Positions 9,261-20,879 are shown, counted from the stretch's first letter. The stretch is 64,000 nucleotides of DNA from Zymoseptoria tritici IPO323 (GCF_000219625.1 NC_018215.1:186001-250000); one strand, 5' to 3'. The notes: generated by a model from the letters alone, not told the origin. Program-made: numbers and translations.

Positions 9261-11691
9261 ATGAAGTCTCCAACCTTGATTCTCCTTCAAGCAGGAGCTC
9301 TTCTCCTTCAAGTTCCTTCAGTCGACGCCATAGCCTATACCAATGTCTCCGAGATACCGCTTTGCGGCCAATCTCCGCCCGTCTACCCAACTCGTGAGTT
9401 CTCGAGCATCGTACAGCGCCAAAGACCTCTACTTATCTCCTCGAAATAGCCCAAGGCACAGGCGGTCCTTCCTCTGCCTGGCGAAACTCCTATGCCTCTG
9501 CCCTCGCCCTAGTCAATCAACTCACCCTCGAGGAGAAAGTCAACCTCACCCGCGGCCATGTAGGAACCTGCGTTGGCAACACACCTGCCGTTCCTCGACT
9601 CGGGATCCGCTCGCTCTGCTTCTCCGATGCTCCATCCGGTATTCGCGGGCAGGAATTTGTCTCCTCGTTTCCAGCTCAACTGACCGTTGGAGCCACCTTT
9701 GACAAAGAACTGATGCTCGCTTATGGCGAAGCGCTCGGAGAAGAGTATCACGGCAAAGGTATCAACATTGCCCTGCTTCCTGTCGCTGGTCCGCTCGGGC
9801 GTACTGCTCGCGGTGGCCGCAATTGGGAAGGGTTCGGTGCGGATCACTATCTCAGCGGTGTGGGAATGGGTCTGGTCACGCGAGGCCTGCAGAGTAAAGG
9901 TGTCATTGCGCAGATGAAACATTGGTTGCTGAATGAACAGGAGTGGAGGAGGTTGCCGAGGGAGGATCTCGGAGAAAGTGTGTCGACCAATGCTGACGAC
10001 CGCACGATATGGGAGGGATATGTCTGGCCTTTCATGGATGCCTTGAGAGAAGGATGTGGAAGTGCGATGTGTTCCTACCAGAGGGTGTGTATCGTGACAA
10101 CAGTACGAAATATACCTCCACTGACATCCCGCAGATCAACAACAGCTACGGCTGCCAGAACAGCAAACTCCTCAATGGTATCCTGAAAACAGACCTTGGC
10201 TTCCAAGGCTTCGTCACCTCGGACTGGAACGCCCAACACGCAGGGGTTGCCTCCGCCAACGCCGGTCTCGATCTCGTCATGCCCGACGGCGGCTACTGGG
10301 GCGACAACCTCACCGAAGCCGTGACCAACGGCTCCGTGTCCAGCACCCGACTCGACGACATGGTCACCCGTATCCTCGCAACTTGGTACCACTTCAACCA
10401 AGACGACGTCGCCGCATTTCCTGACCCCTCCGTCTTCAACTACGACACGCAGCATCCCATCGTTGACGTTCGTGGGGACCACGCTGCTGTCATCCGAGAG
10501 ATCGCTGCAGCCGGAACAGTGCTGGTCAAAAACGTCGATAAAGCGCTGCCACTGAAAGCTCCTCGTTTCCTGAACATTTACGGCTACGACGCCACCATTC
10601 CCACCGCTCCCTGGAACACTTCCGCCCGTTTCGGTGGTGGCTACGACGTCAACTTCGGCTGGAACACTTTCGACGGAACGCTCATCACAGCAGGTGGAAG
10701 TGGGTCCAATACGCCGTCCGGTCTTGTATCGCCCTTCGAAGCGATTCAGCGGAGAGTTCAAGCAGATCGTGGAACGACCAGGTGGGACTTTGTCAATGTC
10801 CAGCCAACGGTGTATGCTTCCGCCGACGCGAGCATTGTGTTCATCAATGCGTATGCCTCGGAGTCCTTCGATCGCACCACCCTCGCGGACGAGTGGTCGG
10901 ATCAATTGGTCAACAATGTGGCTGCCAAGCACAACAATACCATCGTCGTGATACACTCGGCTGGAATCCGACTAGTCGACCGCTGGATCGAACACCCGAA
11001 CGTCACGGCCGTGGTATTCGCTTTACTTCCTGGTGAGCAGAGCGGAAACTCAATCGTAGATGTATTGTACGGCGACGTTGTGCCGAGTGGTCGTCTACCC
11101 TTCACTGTGGCGAAGAAGGAGGAAGATTATGGAAACCTGCTCAACTCGTCTGGCACTGCACTTCCGGACCCGTTCCCGCAGATCGATTTTACGGAGGGAC
11201 TGCATGTTGATTACAAGTATTTTGATCAGCAGAATTTGGACGTCAGGTTTGAGTTCGGGTATGGGCTGAGTTATACCGAATTCGAATATGGATCCACGGT
11301 GGAAGTAGTGGCTGTCGGCGATGGACCGAAAGATGAATATCCCGCCCATCTCGCACCGGAAGACATCCCTCAAGGTGGCAGTCCAAAGTTGTGGGAAGTG
11401 GTCTACAACGTCACGTTCTCGATCAAGAACATCGGAGACGTGGAAGCGGCTGAAGTCCCTCAGCTATACCTCGCCGTGCCGAATGCTCCCAAGTGGCAGC
11501 TCAGAGGCTTCGAGAAGACGTTCTTGAGGTGTGGCGAGGAGAAGCAGGTGACGCTGGGCTTGACGAGGAGGGATTTGAGTATTTGGGATGTGGTGGCGCA
11601 GAATTGGAGGATGCAGAAGGGGACGTATGGGCTGTTTGTTGGTGCGAGTTCGAGAGACAAGAGGATTGAGGGGCATTTGGTGGTAGAGTAA
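9261..11691 (+). CDS. Secreted GH3 beta-glucosidase
   Basis: Glycoside hydrolase family 3 enzyme expected to release glucose from cello-oligosaccharides or other beta-glucosides outside the cell. Exons 9261-9393, 9450-10084 and 10135-11691 (introns 56 and 50 nt) give 774 aa. Visible: signal peptide (residues 1-23), [62 protein letters not shown] spanning the second splice, and the nucleophile in TSDW (Asp about 286). The C-terminal GH3 domain follows and a fibronectin-III-like domain closes the protein (from about residue 660). Compared with usual members the stretch MKHWLLNEQE-WRRL replaces the common KHFILNEQE-HFR, in the substrate-binding KH motif that is retained. Many N-glycosylation sites. 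Confidence 0.95.
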
Positions 11692-11935
11692 AACGCACAT
11701 GAACATCGACGTTGAAAGGAGCGAAGGAACGAGTGAATGAACGGGTACGCGTGGCAGCAGAGGATGAATAGATACAAGTGATAGCAGATAGGAATGTTTT
11801 CGTCGTCAAGCGAGAGGTCCTTGTCGACGAAACCCTGGAGACCAGGCAGTCGAGCGGCGTTCCTGACCCACGAATCGTCCTCCGTCTTTTGAACGCGACC
11901 TCTCCACCGTTCCCCAAATGCCAAAATTCTAGAAA
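11692..11935. other. 3' flank of the GH3 gene
   Basis: No gene seen between the stop codon at 11691 and the following tandem repeat. Confidence 0.4.
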
Positions 11936-12262
11936 GAACCAGAGAGAATGAGTATCAACCAGTTTGTGATCGTTGGACCGCTTGTCGAAGAGCTGCAAAA
12001 GGCCAGAGATTGATAACTCCCAGAAAGGATATTTTTGCAAATAAAAATCGCAGAGAACCAGAGGGAGTATCAACCAGTGTGTCGTCGTTGGACCGCTTGT
12101 CGAAGAGCAGCAAGTGGCCAAAGGTCGATGACTCCAAGATCTTTTTTTGAGGGGAGTTGTTTTTTTTCCAAAATGACACAGAACCAGAAAGAGCGTTGTC
12201 CGATTTGTCGTTATCGGCCCCCTGTGAAAGCGCTGCAAGTGGCCAGGAATCGAATGCCAGGT
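11936..12262. repeat. Degenerate tandem repeat, about 120-bp unit, three copies
   Basis: Three successive units begin with AGAACCAGA (near 11936, 12054 and 12180) and share GTTGGACCGCTTGTCGAAGA, GCAA..GGCCA and a trailing GATRACTCC. The third unit is shorter and more divergent. No ORF explains it; it sits in the 3' flank of the GH3 gene. Confidence 0.7.
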
Positions 12263-13171
12263 GTTGTCCGAAGTCGAGATCGTCGAGGTGGGTTGCGTTG
12301 CGAGAAGCAGATGTCGGCGTTGGTCGTCTCGCCAGCTAGGCGCAGTAGCCACTGCTGAGACAGCCGTCGCAGCAAGGGGTGACAACTTCACACTCGACTG
12401 AGATTTTCCGGTCAGCACGAGTATACGTCCATTGACGCCCAAGCTCCAGGTGCAGGCTTGATCGTTCGATGCAGGGATTAGGTACGAATGCGATCCCGGA
12501 CGCCGCGAGATCGGATGATACCGGCTTCTGATCATGCTATGCTGACCATGTTGGGGAGCTGATCTCACCATGAGCGAGTTCCACACGTCGCGTCGCCGTA
12601 TGAGTTCTGGTACCTTCTTTACAACTTACAAGCCATGTTCATATGACCGTGCTGAAGGAACCGAAAATATCCAGAAACACCGCCAGCCAATATTCAAGCG
12701 ACGTGATGTTCAGCGACAAGACATTGAGCCGAACCTGCCTGGGATCGACATGATCTGACTGCATCACGGGTAGGGATTTCCAGCTGGGACTCGGGACCCT
12801 GTCCTCGTTCAATCATACTACTTTAAAGTCTGACCACCAAGACGGGGACGGGGATTCCAGTCAAGGGAGACAGTCCTTTCTTCGAAGTCGGCGTCTTGTG
12901 CGCGGGAATGGCGGGATGGGCTCGCGAATGGGGGCATATTCTTCGTGCACTGGATTCCCCATCAACAGTCAGTAAAGCGTCGCTCTCAGCAAGACGACCT
13001 GAAAGGCCTGGCGAGTACTTGACTATGACAATTTCGGAGCTCGCGACCATATTTCGTCCGTTTCTCCATCAGGTCACTCTGACTTCATCTCTCCAGATCG
13101 CAGACTGGCTATGCAAAGGGGCGCAGCGCTCGACTGCCGATCGCTGGCTTCCGATTGGAGCCGTGTTGGGC
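12263..13171. other. Intergenic, no supported gene
   Basis: Open frames occur on both strands but lack family motifs. A plus-strand frame from about 12908 stays open into the 36-bp repeats and on to 13531; it might encode a repeat protein but its N-terminus is unconvincing. Confidence 0.35.
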
Positions 13172-13315
13172 GCTACGACATCAGACGATGTCTGTGATGT
13201 CCTTGCCGCTGCAACATCGGACGATGTCTCTGATGTCCGTGCCGCTGCAACATCAGACGATGTCTGTGATGTCCGTGCCGCTGCAACATCAGATGATGTC
13301 TCTCATGTGCTCGTC
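13172..13315 (+). repeat. 36-bp tandem repeat, four copies, open in one frame
   Basis: Units at 13172-13207, 13208-13243, 13244-13279 and 13280-13315, each 36 bp with few differences. In the plus frame they read as the 12-residue unit A-A-T-S-D-D-V-C/S-D-V-R/L-A. The frame extends on both sides (about 12908-13531) and could be a hypothetical protein of about 200 aa, but nothing outside the repeat supports that. Confidence 0.85.
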
Positions 13316-13738
13316 ACACGACATCATACGATGGGTACATCCGCCAGTGTCAGCATTGTGCTGCACGGGCAAAGTCTGTCCTCGAACAAACCATGGCTAG
13401 CTTGCAAAGAAACTAGTGCAGACGGGAGAGTGCTTCCTTGCCTTACCACTCCCGTTCATCTGCCGATCCAGGACGTTACTCGCTTGTGCAAGCTTTCACC
13501 GCGGACGTGTTGCAATAGCAGGCCCGCATAGACAGCGAGACCTGCCCATGCAAACGGAGTGGACGCTTCGTGCTTTCGCAGGCCATGACGGACGCCTCAA
13601 GTGTCTCGAGCAAGTCGTGTACTTCTGTCTTTCTCTCATCACAACGCAGTTATCAATTTCCAAGCGCCATGTTTCCATAGTGACGCTGCTAGAGTCTTGT
13701 AGCGATACGATTCTGGTCGAAGATCCCACATTCCTCAA

Positions 13739-14330
13739 TCACACCTCGTTAGCCTTGCCATCAGACGGAACGCCATGCATCTCGCGTGTCAACTCTTGGT
13801 ACCAGCAGCCCTCCAGATCGAATCTTTCCACTTTCTCCGATCCAGCTTGCCCGATCGTCCAGGCAGCTGCAATAGCAAATCCGATAACCCAGGTTGAATG
13901 AAACAACATCCAACACAGCATGTTATTCCACAGCACCTCCATCGAGATTCCACCCGTCTTCCAAGCCTCGACCACCTCGTCTCTCGCACAAGGCCATACG
14001 TCGACCCTTTCTTCCACCTTCTTCGCCAGCTCGCATGTGCTCGGGAGGATGCGCGACAGGATTTACCATCCACCGACCCGAACGCCGGTGTAGACCAGGA
14101 TGCGCATGACATCGGGTGCGTGGCCGGTGATTAGAAATGCCGTTGTGAAGATCACCAAGAGGCCGTAGACCATCTGACGACCTGTAGCAATGGCGGTGAT
14201 CTTGCGGAACACCGCGGGGAAGGTTCATCTGATGACCGGGAAAACGAAGAGCAGCAGGACCATTGGGATGTAGGCGAAGCGAATGCCTTGGTGGATATGA
14301 TACTGAGCGTCAAGCCTGGCGGCTGTTATC
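13739..14330 (-). pseudogene. Broken membrane-protein gene related to the 2577-2879 ORF
   Basis: One minus-strand frame reads IHQGIRFAYIPMVLLLFVF, then a TGA at 14225-14227, then FPAVFRKITAIATGRQ and a membrane segment MVYGLLVIFTTAFLITGHAP, DVMRILVYTGVRVGGW and TAA at 14064. A second frame (about 14035-13739) gives another membrane-like segment (MLCWMLFHSTWVIGFAIAAA) and a charged tail. No splice pair I tried joins the pieces in phase. The SPDIM/APDVM...ILV.TG motif is shared with the ORF at 2577-2879. I read it as a decayed paralogue, with an unrecognised intron as the alternative. Confidence 0.5.
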
Positions 14331-14643
14331 GCACTGTCCGTCAGATGGTGTCGTCCATTTCTCTGGTCGTGAAAGACCTCGGAAAGTATTGAGATTGACC
14401 GTGGTGTGCTTCGAGCGGGATGCTGGTCGTCAGTCAGGACTCTTGTCAAAGTTGTGCCGATTGATTCGAGAAGATCAGGATACTTCTGGCGGCGTAGGCG
14501 ATGGCAGGCTGTCATTTTCCAGAGTCTGTGCCGAGACATCTGGGAGCCGTACCTTGGGATTGACATAGTTCGTACCATTGAGAGGTTCGTGGAACTGGGC
14601 AGTCCGGTTCGTGGCATCCTGTGGCTCAATATTGAGCCGTCCG

Positions 14644-16047
14644 TCAGATCCACCAAAAGCTCACACTAAAGCTCGTCGTCGCACTCTCCACATAATGCCA
14701 CCAACCCAGCGGCACGTACAGTGAGTCTCCCGGTCCCAGCATCGCTTCGACATACCGAGCCTCTTCTGCATGCGGGAATTCGACCTCATGACTTTTCCTC
14801 GCCTGCTTGAAGTCTTCTGCTCTGACCTCATGCTTCCCAATCGCCGGTCTCAGAAGCTGTACATCAATTCCAGACGTATTACTCCCATCTACACCCATCC
14901 CATCTTTTCCTCTTGGGTACAACCTCTCTCGCTCCTCAGGCGGACACAAGCGGATGTACTTCCATCCAACAACCTGACAGAACAGATTATGCCACGGATC
15001 GGTGTGAAGTGGCGTTTTGGTCCCAGCTGGGCCGAGCCAGGCGTTCATTCGCGGTGCCTCGCCGTGGTGTGGAAGAGAAGTGGCGAGACCTGGAGTTTGA
15101 AGTGCGGCACCTATGGATGGAGGCGGAGAGACGGTAAGGAGAGAGGGTGACATGATATCCCGGGCGAGGGACGGTATGTGTGCGAAAAGGTCGTGTTGGG
15201 CGAGGTAGGCAACTTCTTTTGGAACGTGCCCTGAATCTCGTGCATGGCTCTCGAGTGGACCGAGGTAGGTGTCTGCAAATTGGCCGAATGTGACTATCTT
15301 CTGAGACCAGTCTTGAGAGGTGTAAGACGAACCAATCTCGATAGGAACAAGTCGAAGGCCGCCCATCGTACGGTGGTGGAGATATCCCAGATCTCGCCAG
15401 AGATGAAGAGCAGGCCAGTCTGACAGGAGGTCTGGGATTATGATGGGATGTGGCGGCTGACAAGTGGTGAGGTACTCGAAGAAGCCATCACGATCGAAAG
15501 ACTTCCTGGTACGGGCGATTGGGCTGGACGTCTGGAGAGCCGGAGGAGGGCCAACGTGGAAGAGCTGTGGCTTCGCATTGCTGTTGCACTGCTGCGCTAT
15601 CGGCTCCAGTTCCTCCAAAAGGACATTGATCACTTCTCGACGGGCAGGAGCCCCAGCAATGATGATGGCACGATCAAGCACAGCAATGACTTCTGCCAGC
15701 CATATCTTGAGAGCATCTTCGTCTGCGCTCGGTGGCTGTGATGGGAGCAGACAAAACACGACATGGAGGCTGACCTCCTCAAACAGTCTCAGCCAGCAGA
15801 CGTCGACTTCGTCTGCTTTTCTGGAGTAGAGCATTCGATGTGCCTCTCGCAGAACTTCTCTCGGTCGAATAGCCAGGGCGGAGAGAAGAGCGTTCCCACA
15901 TCTTAGTATAGGATCGTCTCCTGGATGCGGTCGAGTCAACTGTTCTTGAAGGAATCGCTCAGGACATGTTCCAATTTGTCCCGGAGATGAGGGGGAACTC
16001 TCATCGTCGTCGTCGTCGAGGTCCATAGGCTCCAAGGGCATGGCCAT
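14644..16047 (-). CDS. JmjC-domain oxygenase (JMJD5/KDM8-like)
   Basis: Predicted Fe(II)/2-oxoglutarate-dependent hydroxylase or demethylase. Single exon, 467 aa, from a clear ATG at 16047 to TGA at 14644. The N-terminus has an acidic run (LDDDDDE) and a helical region; the cupin domain runs from FDRDGFFEYL to the C-terminus. Metal-binding residues are visible as HTD in PLHTDPWHNLFCQVVG and the distal His in GWWHYVESATTSFSVSFWW. NAWLGPAGTKTPLH and GWKYIRLCPPEE match the JMJD5 subgroup rather than histone demethylases such as JHDM. The YLAQHDLF...IPSL stretch also fits. Divergent from CCT3 with a 446-bp spacer. Confidence 0.93.
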   Translation of the reverse strand: MAMPLEPMDLDDDDDESSPSSPGQIGTCPERFLQEQLTRPHPGDDPILRCGNALLSALAIRPREVLREAHRMLYSRKADEVDVCWLRLFEEVSLHVVFCLLPSQPPSADEDALKIWLAEVIAVLDRAIIIAGAPARREVINVLLEELEPIAQQCNSNAKPQLFHVGPPPALQTSSPIARTRKSFDRDGFFEYLTTCQPPHPIIIPDLLSDWPALHLWRDLGYLHHRTMGGLRLVPIEIGSSYTSQDWSQKIVTFGQFADTYLGPLESHARDSGHVPKEVAYLAQHDLFAHIPSLARDIMSPSLLTVSPPPSIGAALQTPGLATSLPHHGEAPRMNAWLGPAGTKTPLHTDPWHNLFCQVVGWKYIRLCPPEERERLYPRGKDGMGVDGSNTSGIDVQLLRPAIGKHEVRAEDFKQARKSHEVEFPHAEEARYVEAMLGPGDSLYVPLGWWHYVESATTSFSVSFWWI

Positions 16048-16493
16048 GGTCCTCAGTTGTATGGCCTTCGAAGCGGAACGAATGGCTCATGGCGACGGCA
16101 AGGTAGTCTTAGAGGCGCTCGCGAAGTTACATCTCTGCATTTCTGCCTCAAGAACTGTCCAAACGGAGTTGGAGTTGTGGAGGTAAAAGACCAAGGTAAA
16201 GTCGACGATGGACGGGATGTCGATCACCAGCACCACTTGATGACTCAGCTTCGACATGTCCAAGACTTCTGTCCGTTGATGACCACGACCTTTGCATCAA
16301 CGACACGAGACGCGGGTCGGAAGTTCTGAAGTTCCAAAGAAAACTTGGAGCTCCAGCACCAACGAGAGATACCATACCACGAGACATCCGAGTAGACAAT
16401 CCGAGACCGATCAGACGAAAGAGACGCATATCTCGACAAAGCTGCCAGACCGACAATCGATACCAGCGCAAGCGGCGCTTCTCCTCTTTCAAG
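16048..16493. promoter_or_regulatory. Shared divergent promoter region of the JmjC gene and CCT3
   Basis: A 446-bp spacer separates the two start codons on opposite strands, so it must contain both promoters. A run of CTCCTCTTTC pyrimidines lies just before the CCT3 ATG. No individual factor site is claimed. Confidence 0.5.
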
Positions 16494-18162
16494 ATGCAGG
16501 CTCCAGTGGTAGTGATGAGTAGGTCCTCAATATACCACAGATCAATACACATGAGACTGACACGCCACAGACACGGCAACAGGTGACCGCAAGACTGGCC
16601 GGCAAGCGCAAACCTCGAACATCACCGCCGCGAAGACCGTCGCCGACATCATCCGATCATGTCTAGGACCAAAGGCCATGCTGAAGATGCTGCTGGATCC
16701 CATGGGAGGAATTGTCCTGACTAACGACGGCCACGCCATTCTCCGTGAGATCGAAGTCGCCCACCCTGCAGCAAAGAGCATGATTGAGTTGGCACGGACA
16801 CAAGATGAGGAGGTTGGCGATGGCACCACGACTGTGATCATTCTCGCGGGAGAGATTCTCGCCCTGTCCCTACCACAACTCGAGCGCAACATCCATCCCG
16901 TTGTGATTATCCAAGCCTTCAAGCGTGCACTTGCCGACGTCATCAAAGTCATTCAGGACGTCTCCATTCCTGTGGACATCAACGACAACGAAGTCATGCG
17001 AAATCTCATCTCGACATCCATCGGTACGAAATTCACATCGCGCTACTCAGACCTGATGTGCGATCTGGCGCTACAGGCAGTGCGGACGGTCAGCCATGAT
17101 GCAGGCGGTGGCAAGAAAGAGGTGGACATCAAGAGATATGCGCGTGTGGAGAAGGTGCCGGGAGGAGAGATCGAGGACTCCTGCGTGCTGGACGGCGTAA
17201 TGCTGAACAAGGACATCACCCACCCAAAGATGCGTCGCCGGATAGAGAACCCTCGCATCGTCCTCCTGGACTGCACCCTTGAATACAAAAAGGGCGAGTC
17301 CCAAACAAACATCGAAATCAGCAAGGAGGAAGACTGGAACCGCATCCTACAAATCGAAGAAGAGCAAGTTCGGGCCATGTGCGACGCCATCATCGCCGTC
17401 AAGCCGGATCTGGTCATCACCGAAAAGGGTGTCTCCGATCTTGCGCAACATTTCCTCCTCAAACATAACATCACCGCCCTGCGTCGTGTCCGCAAATCCG
17501 ACACCAACCGCGTGGCCCGCGCTACTGGCGCAACAATCGTCAACAGTGTCTACGATCTCGCTGAGAGGGACGTCGGAACACACTGCGGCCTCTTTGAGAT
17601 CTCCAAGATCGGCGACGAGTACTTCACCTTCCTGACAAAGTGCAAGGACCCCAAAGCATGCACCATCCTTCTCCGCGGACCATCCAAAGACATCCTCAAC
17701 GAGATCGACCGCAACCTCCTCGACGCCATGTCCGTGGCTCGAAACGTCATCTTTCATCCATACCTCTCTCCCGGCGGCGGCGCCACTGAAATGGCTTGCG
17801 CGGTCCGTCTCTCGCAAATGGCAAAAGGTGTTGAAGGTGTACAGCAATGGCCGTACAAGGCGATCGCAGAGGCGATGGAGGTCATTCCGCGCACGCTGAT
17901 CCAGAACGCTGGTGCATCTCCCATTCGCGTTTTGACTCAACTGAGAGCGAAGCACGCGGAAGGTGGCAGTACGTGGGGTATTGACGGTGATGCGGGTAAA
18001 GTGGTGGACATGAGGGACTTTGGCATTTGGGAACCGCAAGCTGTGAAGCTGCAGAGCGTCAAGACTGCGGTGGAGAGTGCATGCTTGTTGTTGAGAGTGG
18101 ACGACATTGTGGGCGCGAAGAGTGCGGCTGGAGGTGGCGGCGGAGGTGGTGGAGAGGACTGA
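16494..18162 (+). CDS. cct3: T-complex chaperonin subunit gamma (CCT3/TCP-1 gamma)
   Basis: Subunit of the cytosolic CCT/TRiC chaperonin that folds actin and tubulin. Exons 16494-16518 and 16571-18162 with a 52-nt intron (GTAGGT...CACAG); joining ATG-A to AC-ACG yields MNTATGDRKTGRQ, matching the conserved gamma-subunit N-terminus. Product 538 aa, the normal length. Visible group II chaperonin motifs: LGPKAMLKMLLDPMGG, TNDG, GDGTTT (residues 91-96) for ATP binding, GTKF, and GGGATEMACA with WPYKAIAEAMEVIPRTL near the C-terminus. The tail is a glycine run ending GED, as in other gamma subunits. Housekeeping gene, a useful anchor for synteny. Confidence 0.97.
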
Positions 18163-18749
18163 AAAAGGAGACGGTCATGATGACAAGAGCTCGGAGAGTA
18201 GTTGACCATGGAGCAGGGAGCTCGCGCCTTCGGTCGCTTCCAGTTCCGTTCGTGTGCCCGCGAGAGGACGCGGGTCAAGCATGGGCCCAAGTTCGAGGCA
18301 GTTGACAGCATTGCCTTCCTTGGTACTCTCACTGATCGTGAGGCACATCTACCGTTGATCAAGACATACGAACCGTGAAACAACCCGCTGAAAGTACTCT
18401 GAAAGTACTCCGCATTGATCGCGATGCGACCTCCTCTCCAAAGTACACTCGTCTCGTCTCAACACTTTCGATATCAGCCCGCGACACGTGCCTGCCATCT
18501 TGTAGCGATGCAGATCCCGCGGCATATGGATCTAATGTGCTGGTTGCAGCACACCAAGGTGAGGTCGTTCACTAAGGTAATCCTCGGGTCCACCGCGGTC
18601 GAGATGCTAGACTGTCAAGCTCTTACGCACGTAGTGGTGACCTCTGCTGGACATACCACAACGCGAATATGCCTGCGCCGTGAATACCAGATAAATCTCC
18701 GTCCTCAGCATCTCCTGCAACGCACCTCACGCACAGAACTACTCCTCCA
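18163..18749. other. Intergenic, about 590 bp
   Basis: 3' flank of CCT3 and 5' flank of the hotdog gene, both plus strand. Nothing else seen. Confidence 0.4.
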
Positions 18750-19451
18750 ATGGACCCCAAAACCGCCATTAAACAATTGCACATCCAGCCGTACGCCATC
18801 CCGCAGAACATCCGCTCGCATTTCGAAGACAATGCAATCACGGCCAAATGTCTCTCCCTCCAGAACTACGAACCCACCGTGCCCTGGGCGCGCATGCAAG
18901 GCTCAGCAAACGGCCTCTTCCTCTCCACGCTGAACAACGAAAATACCATCCCGCACTGGATCACGCTACGCACCAAGCAGCGACGAAACCTACCCACTGC
19001 GCCTACACCCGGTGTGGAAGTATCCACGACAACGAAACCCGATCTCATCACTCTGATCCACCTCGGTGGTTCCGGCGTCTGCAGTTTTCACAATACTCTC
19101 CACGGCGGCATGATCTCCACGTTATTCGACGAAGTCTTCTTCGCTACGCTTAATCATGTGATGTATACTCACCCAGCGGATGTGGATAACCCGACGAGGT
19201 TCTCGACGATGCAGCTGGATGTCAAGTACCGGCGGCCTGTCAGGGTGCCGGGTATCGTTGTCGTGAGAGCTTGGTGTCTGGCAATTGCGGGGAGGAAGTG
19301 TTGGACGTATGCCGAGCTGCTGCAGGAGTCTGGGGATGATCAGTCGCGTGCGAGTTCTACAGACGCGGGAGGTGCGGATGTGATGGAGAGGTTGCATGTG
19401 GCGGCCACATGTGAGGCATTCTGGCTCAGGTCGGGAGGGATGAAGTTGTGA
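18750..19451 (+). CDS. Hotdog-fold thioesterase (4HBT superfamily)
   Basis: Single exon, 233 aa, ATG at 18750. The catalytic helix region appears as HNTLHGGMISTLFDEVF, with the HGG at 118-120 and the acidic residue Asp127 that usually activates water for acyl-CoA hydrolysis. Then MQLDVKYRRPVRVPGIVVVRAW gives the expected beta strands. About 90 residues precede the hotdog core, typical of fungal THEM4-like proteins. No targeting signal is obvious. It is followed after 141 bp by the FAD monooxygenase in the same orientation. Substrate unknown. Confidence 0.88.
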   Translation: MDPKTAIKQLHIQPYAIPQNIRSHFEDNAITAKCLSLQNYEPTVPWARMQGSANGLFLSTLNNENTIPHWITLRTKQRRNLPTAPTPGVEVSTTTKPDLITLIHLGGSGVCSFHNTLHGGMISTLFDEVFFATLNHVMYTHPADVDNPTRFSTMQLDVKYRRPVRVPGIVVVRAWCLAIAGRKCWTYAELLQESGDDQSRASSTDAGGADVMERLHVAATCEAFWLRSGGMKL

Positions 19452-19592
19452 AATAAGAGAGATGTCAAATAATGACGGGCTATTCGACTTAGTAAGCTGA
19501 CGTGCTGCTGCCGTCGATGATGTATCATTCTTCCGACATTCCATCGATAAACATCAACGTCACTCCGACCTCCAAGTCAAACCGCATTTCCA

Positions 19593-20879
19593 ATGGCAGC
19601 ACAATCTCGGAAGCCCGTCCTCATCTCAGGCGCTGGTCTCGCCTCCCTCCTCCTAGCCCGCTCGCTTCGTCGCTCAAACATACCTTTCCAAGTCTTCGAA
19701 CGGGACGAGTCAATATCATTTCGTGGTCAAGGCTACCGTCTGCGTCTCTCCGCCGAAGGGCTAGATGCTATTGAAGATGTCCTTGGCCCAGAAGGCTTCC
19801 CCAAGTTCTGGGACAAATGCGGGAAAACCGGAGGATCATCCGGACCCGGCACCATCGATGTCTTGACCGGTAAGGAGGTCGAGATGAACAAACCGGACCA
19901 GAAGCCAAAAGAAGATGAACCGACAGCACCGGATTCGAAACAGATGCTGACTTCAAGGGGTGATAAGACGATTGGTATTTCGAGAGGAGATATGAGATCG
20001 CTATTCCTCGAGGGTTGCGCGCCGTATGTCAAGTGGGGTCACCAGGTCACCGGGTATGAGTTGACCGCGAATGGAGTCAAGGCTGTGTTCAAAGATGGGT
20101 CGAAGTCGGAGGAGGGAGATCTGCTGGTCGGTGGTGAGGGGATCTACAGCAAGGTCGCAAAGCAAGTCTCGCAGGGGAAATTGAAGACTTACGATACCGG
20201 TGCGAGCGGCATCCATGGACAAGCACCTACCACGGCGTTCAAAGAACTAGGCGAAGGGGTCTGGATGCTGAACGATAATTCAAGAGACGAGGGCAAGGTG
20301 TTTGTCATTACCAATGTCAGACCTGGTGACATGGACGATCCCGATGTTCAGTTTGGATGGACGATGGGCGGCGAGCCGGGAGTCATCTCACCGCCGAACA
20401 ACAACTTTTCAATTGTTGGTAAGCCGGCAGCAGAGATGGCAAAGTCTCTGACTGCAAATTGGCATCCGAGGGTGAAGTCTCTATTTGATCAGATGGATGA
20501 AGCCAATGCGGCGTTCTGGAAGATTACCTGCAGTACTCCATCTGGAGTACCGGAATGGACAAATGAGCCGCGTGTGACTGGTGAATCGTCTCGACACCCT
20601 AACGATGAAATTCGCTGACCTCGTACAGTAATCGGCGACGCCGTGCACAGCATGACTCCCGCGGGTGGCATTGGTGCGAATACTGCAGTCCGGGATTCAG
20701 CTCTGCTTGGGAAGCTGCTGCACGAAGCAGGCGGTTGGAAGGAGGGTTTGACGGCGAAGTACGAGCAGGAGATGAGGGTTTACGGCAGCGAGGCCGTCGC
20801 TTGGAGCTACGGTATGGCTACCAAGCAGTTTGGTATCAAGATCGATGAGGAGACGAGTCCGACGGTGGGAGCGAACTGA
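19593..20879 (+). CDS. FAD-dependent monooxygenase (group A, PHBH-like)
   Basis: Exons 19593-20580 and 20629-20879 with a 48-nt intron (GTGAAT...TACAG); joining restores VTVIGDAVHSMTPAGG. Product 412 aa. Visible: N-terminal FAD-binding VLISGAGLASLLLARSL (GxGxxS, residues 13-18), an ERD acidic end to the second beta strand, and the second FAD motif GDAVHSMTPAGGIGANTAVRD near residue 333. The DG-type motif appears as DLLVGGEGIYSKV. These enzymes hydroxylate or epoxidise aromatics and polyketides. Without the intron the frame ends early at about 20618. Likely a tailoring or catabolic enzyme; substrate unknown. Confidence 0.92.

Noticed and set aside
10075..10956. 293-codon minus-strand ORF inside the GH3 gene
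   Set aside because: Antisense shadow of a strongly conserved glycosidase exon.
17347..18039. 230-codon minus-strand ORF inside CCT3
   Set aside because: Antisense shadow; no family motifs, while CCT3 is unambiguous.
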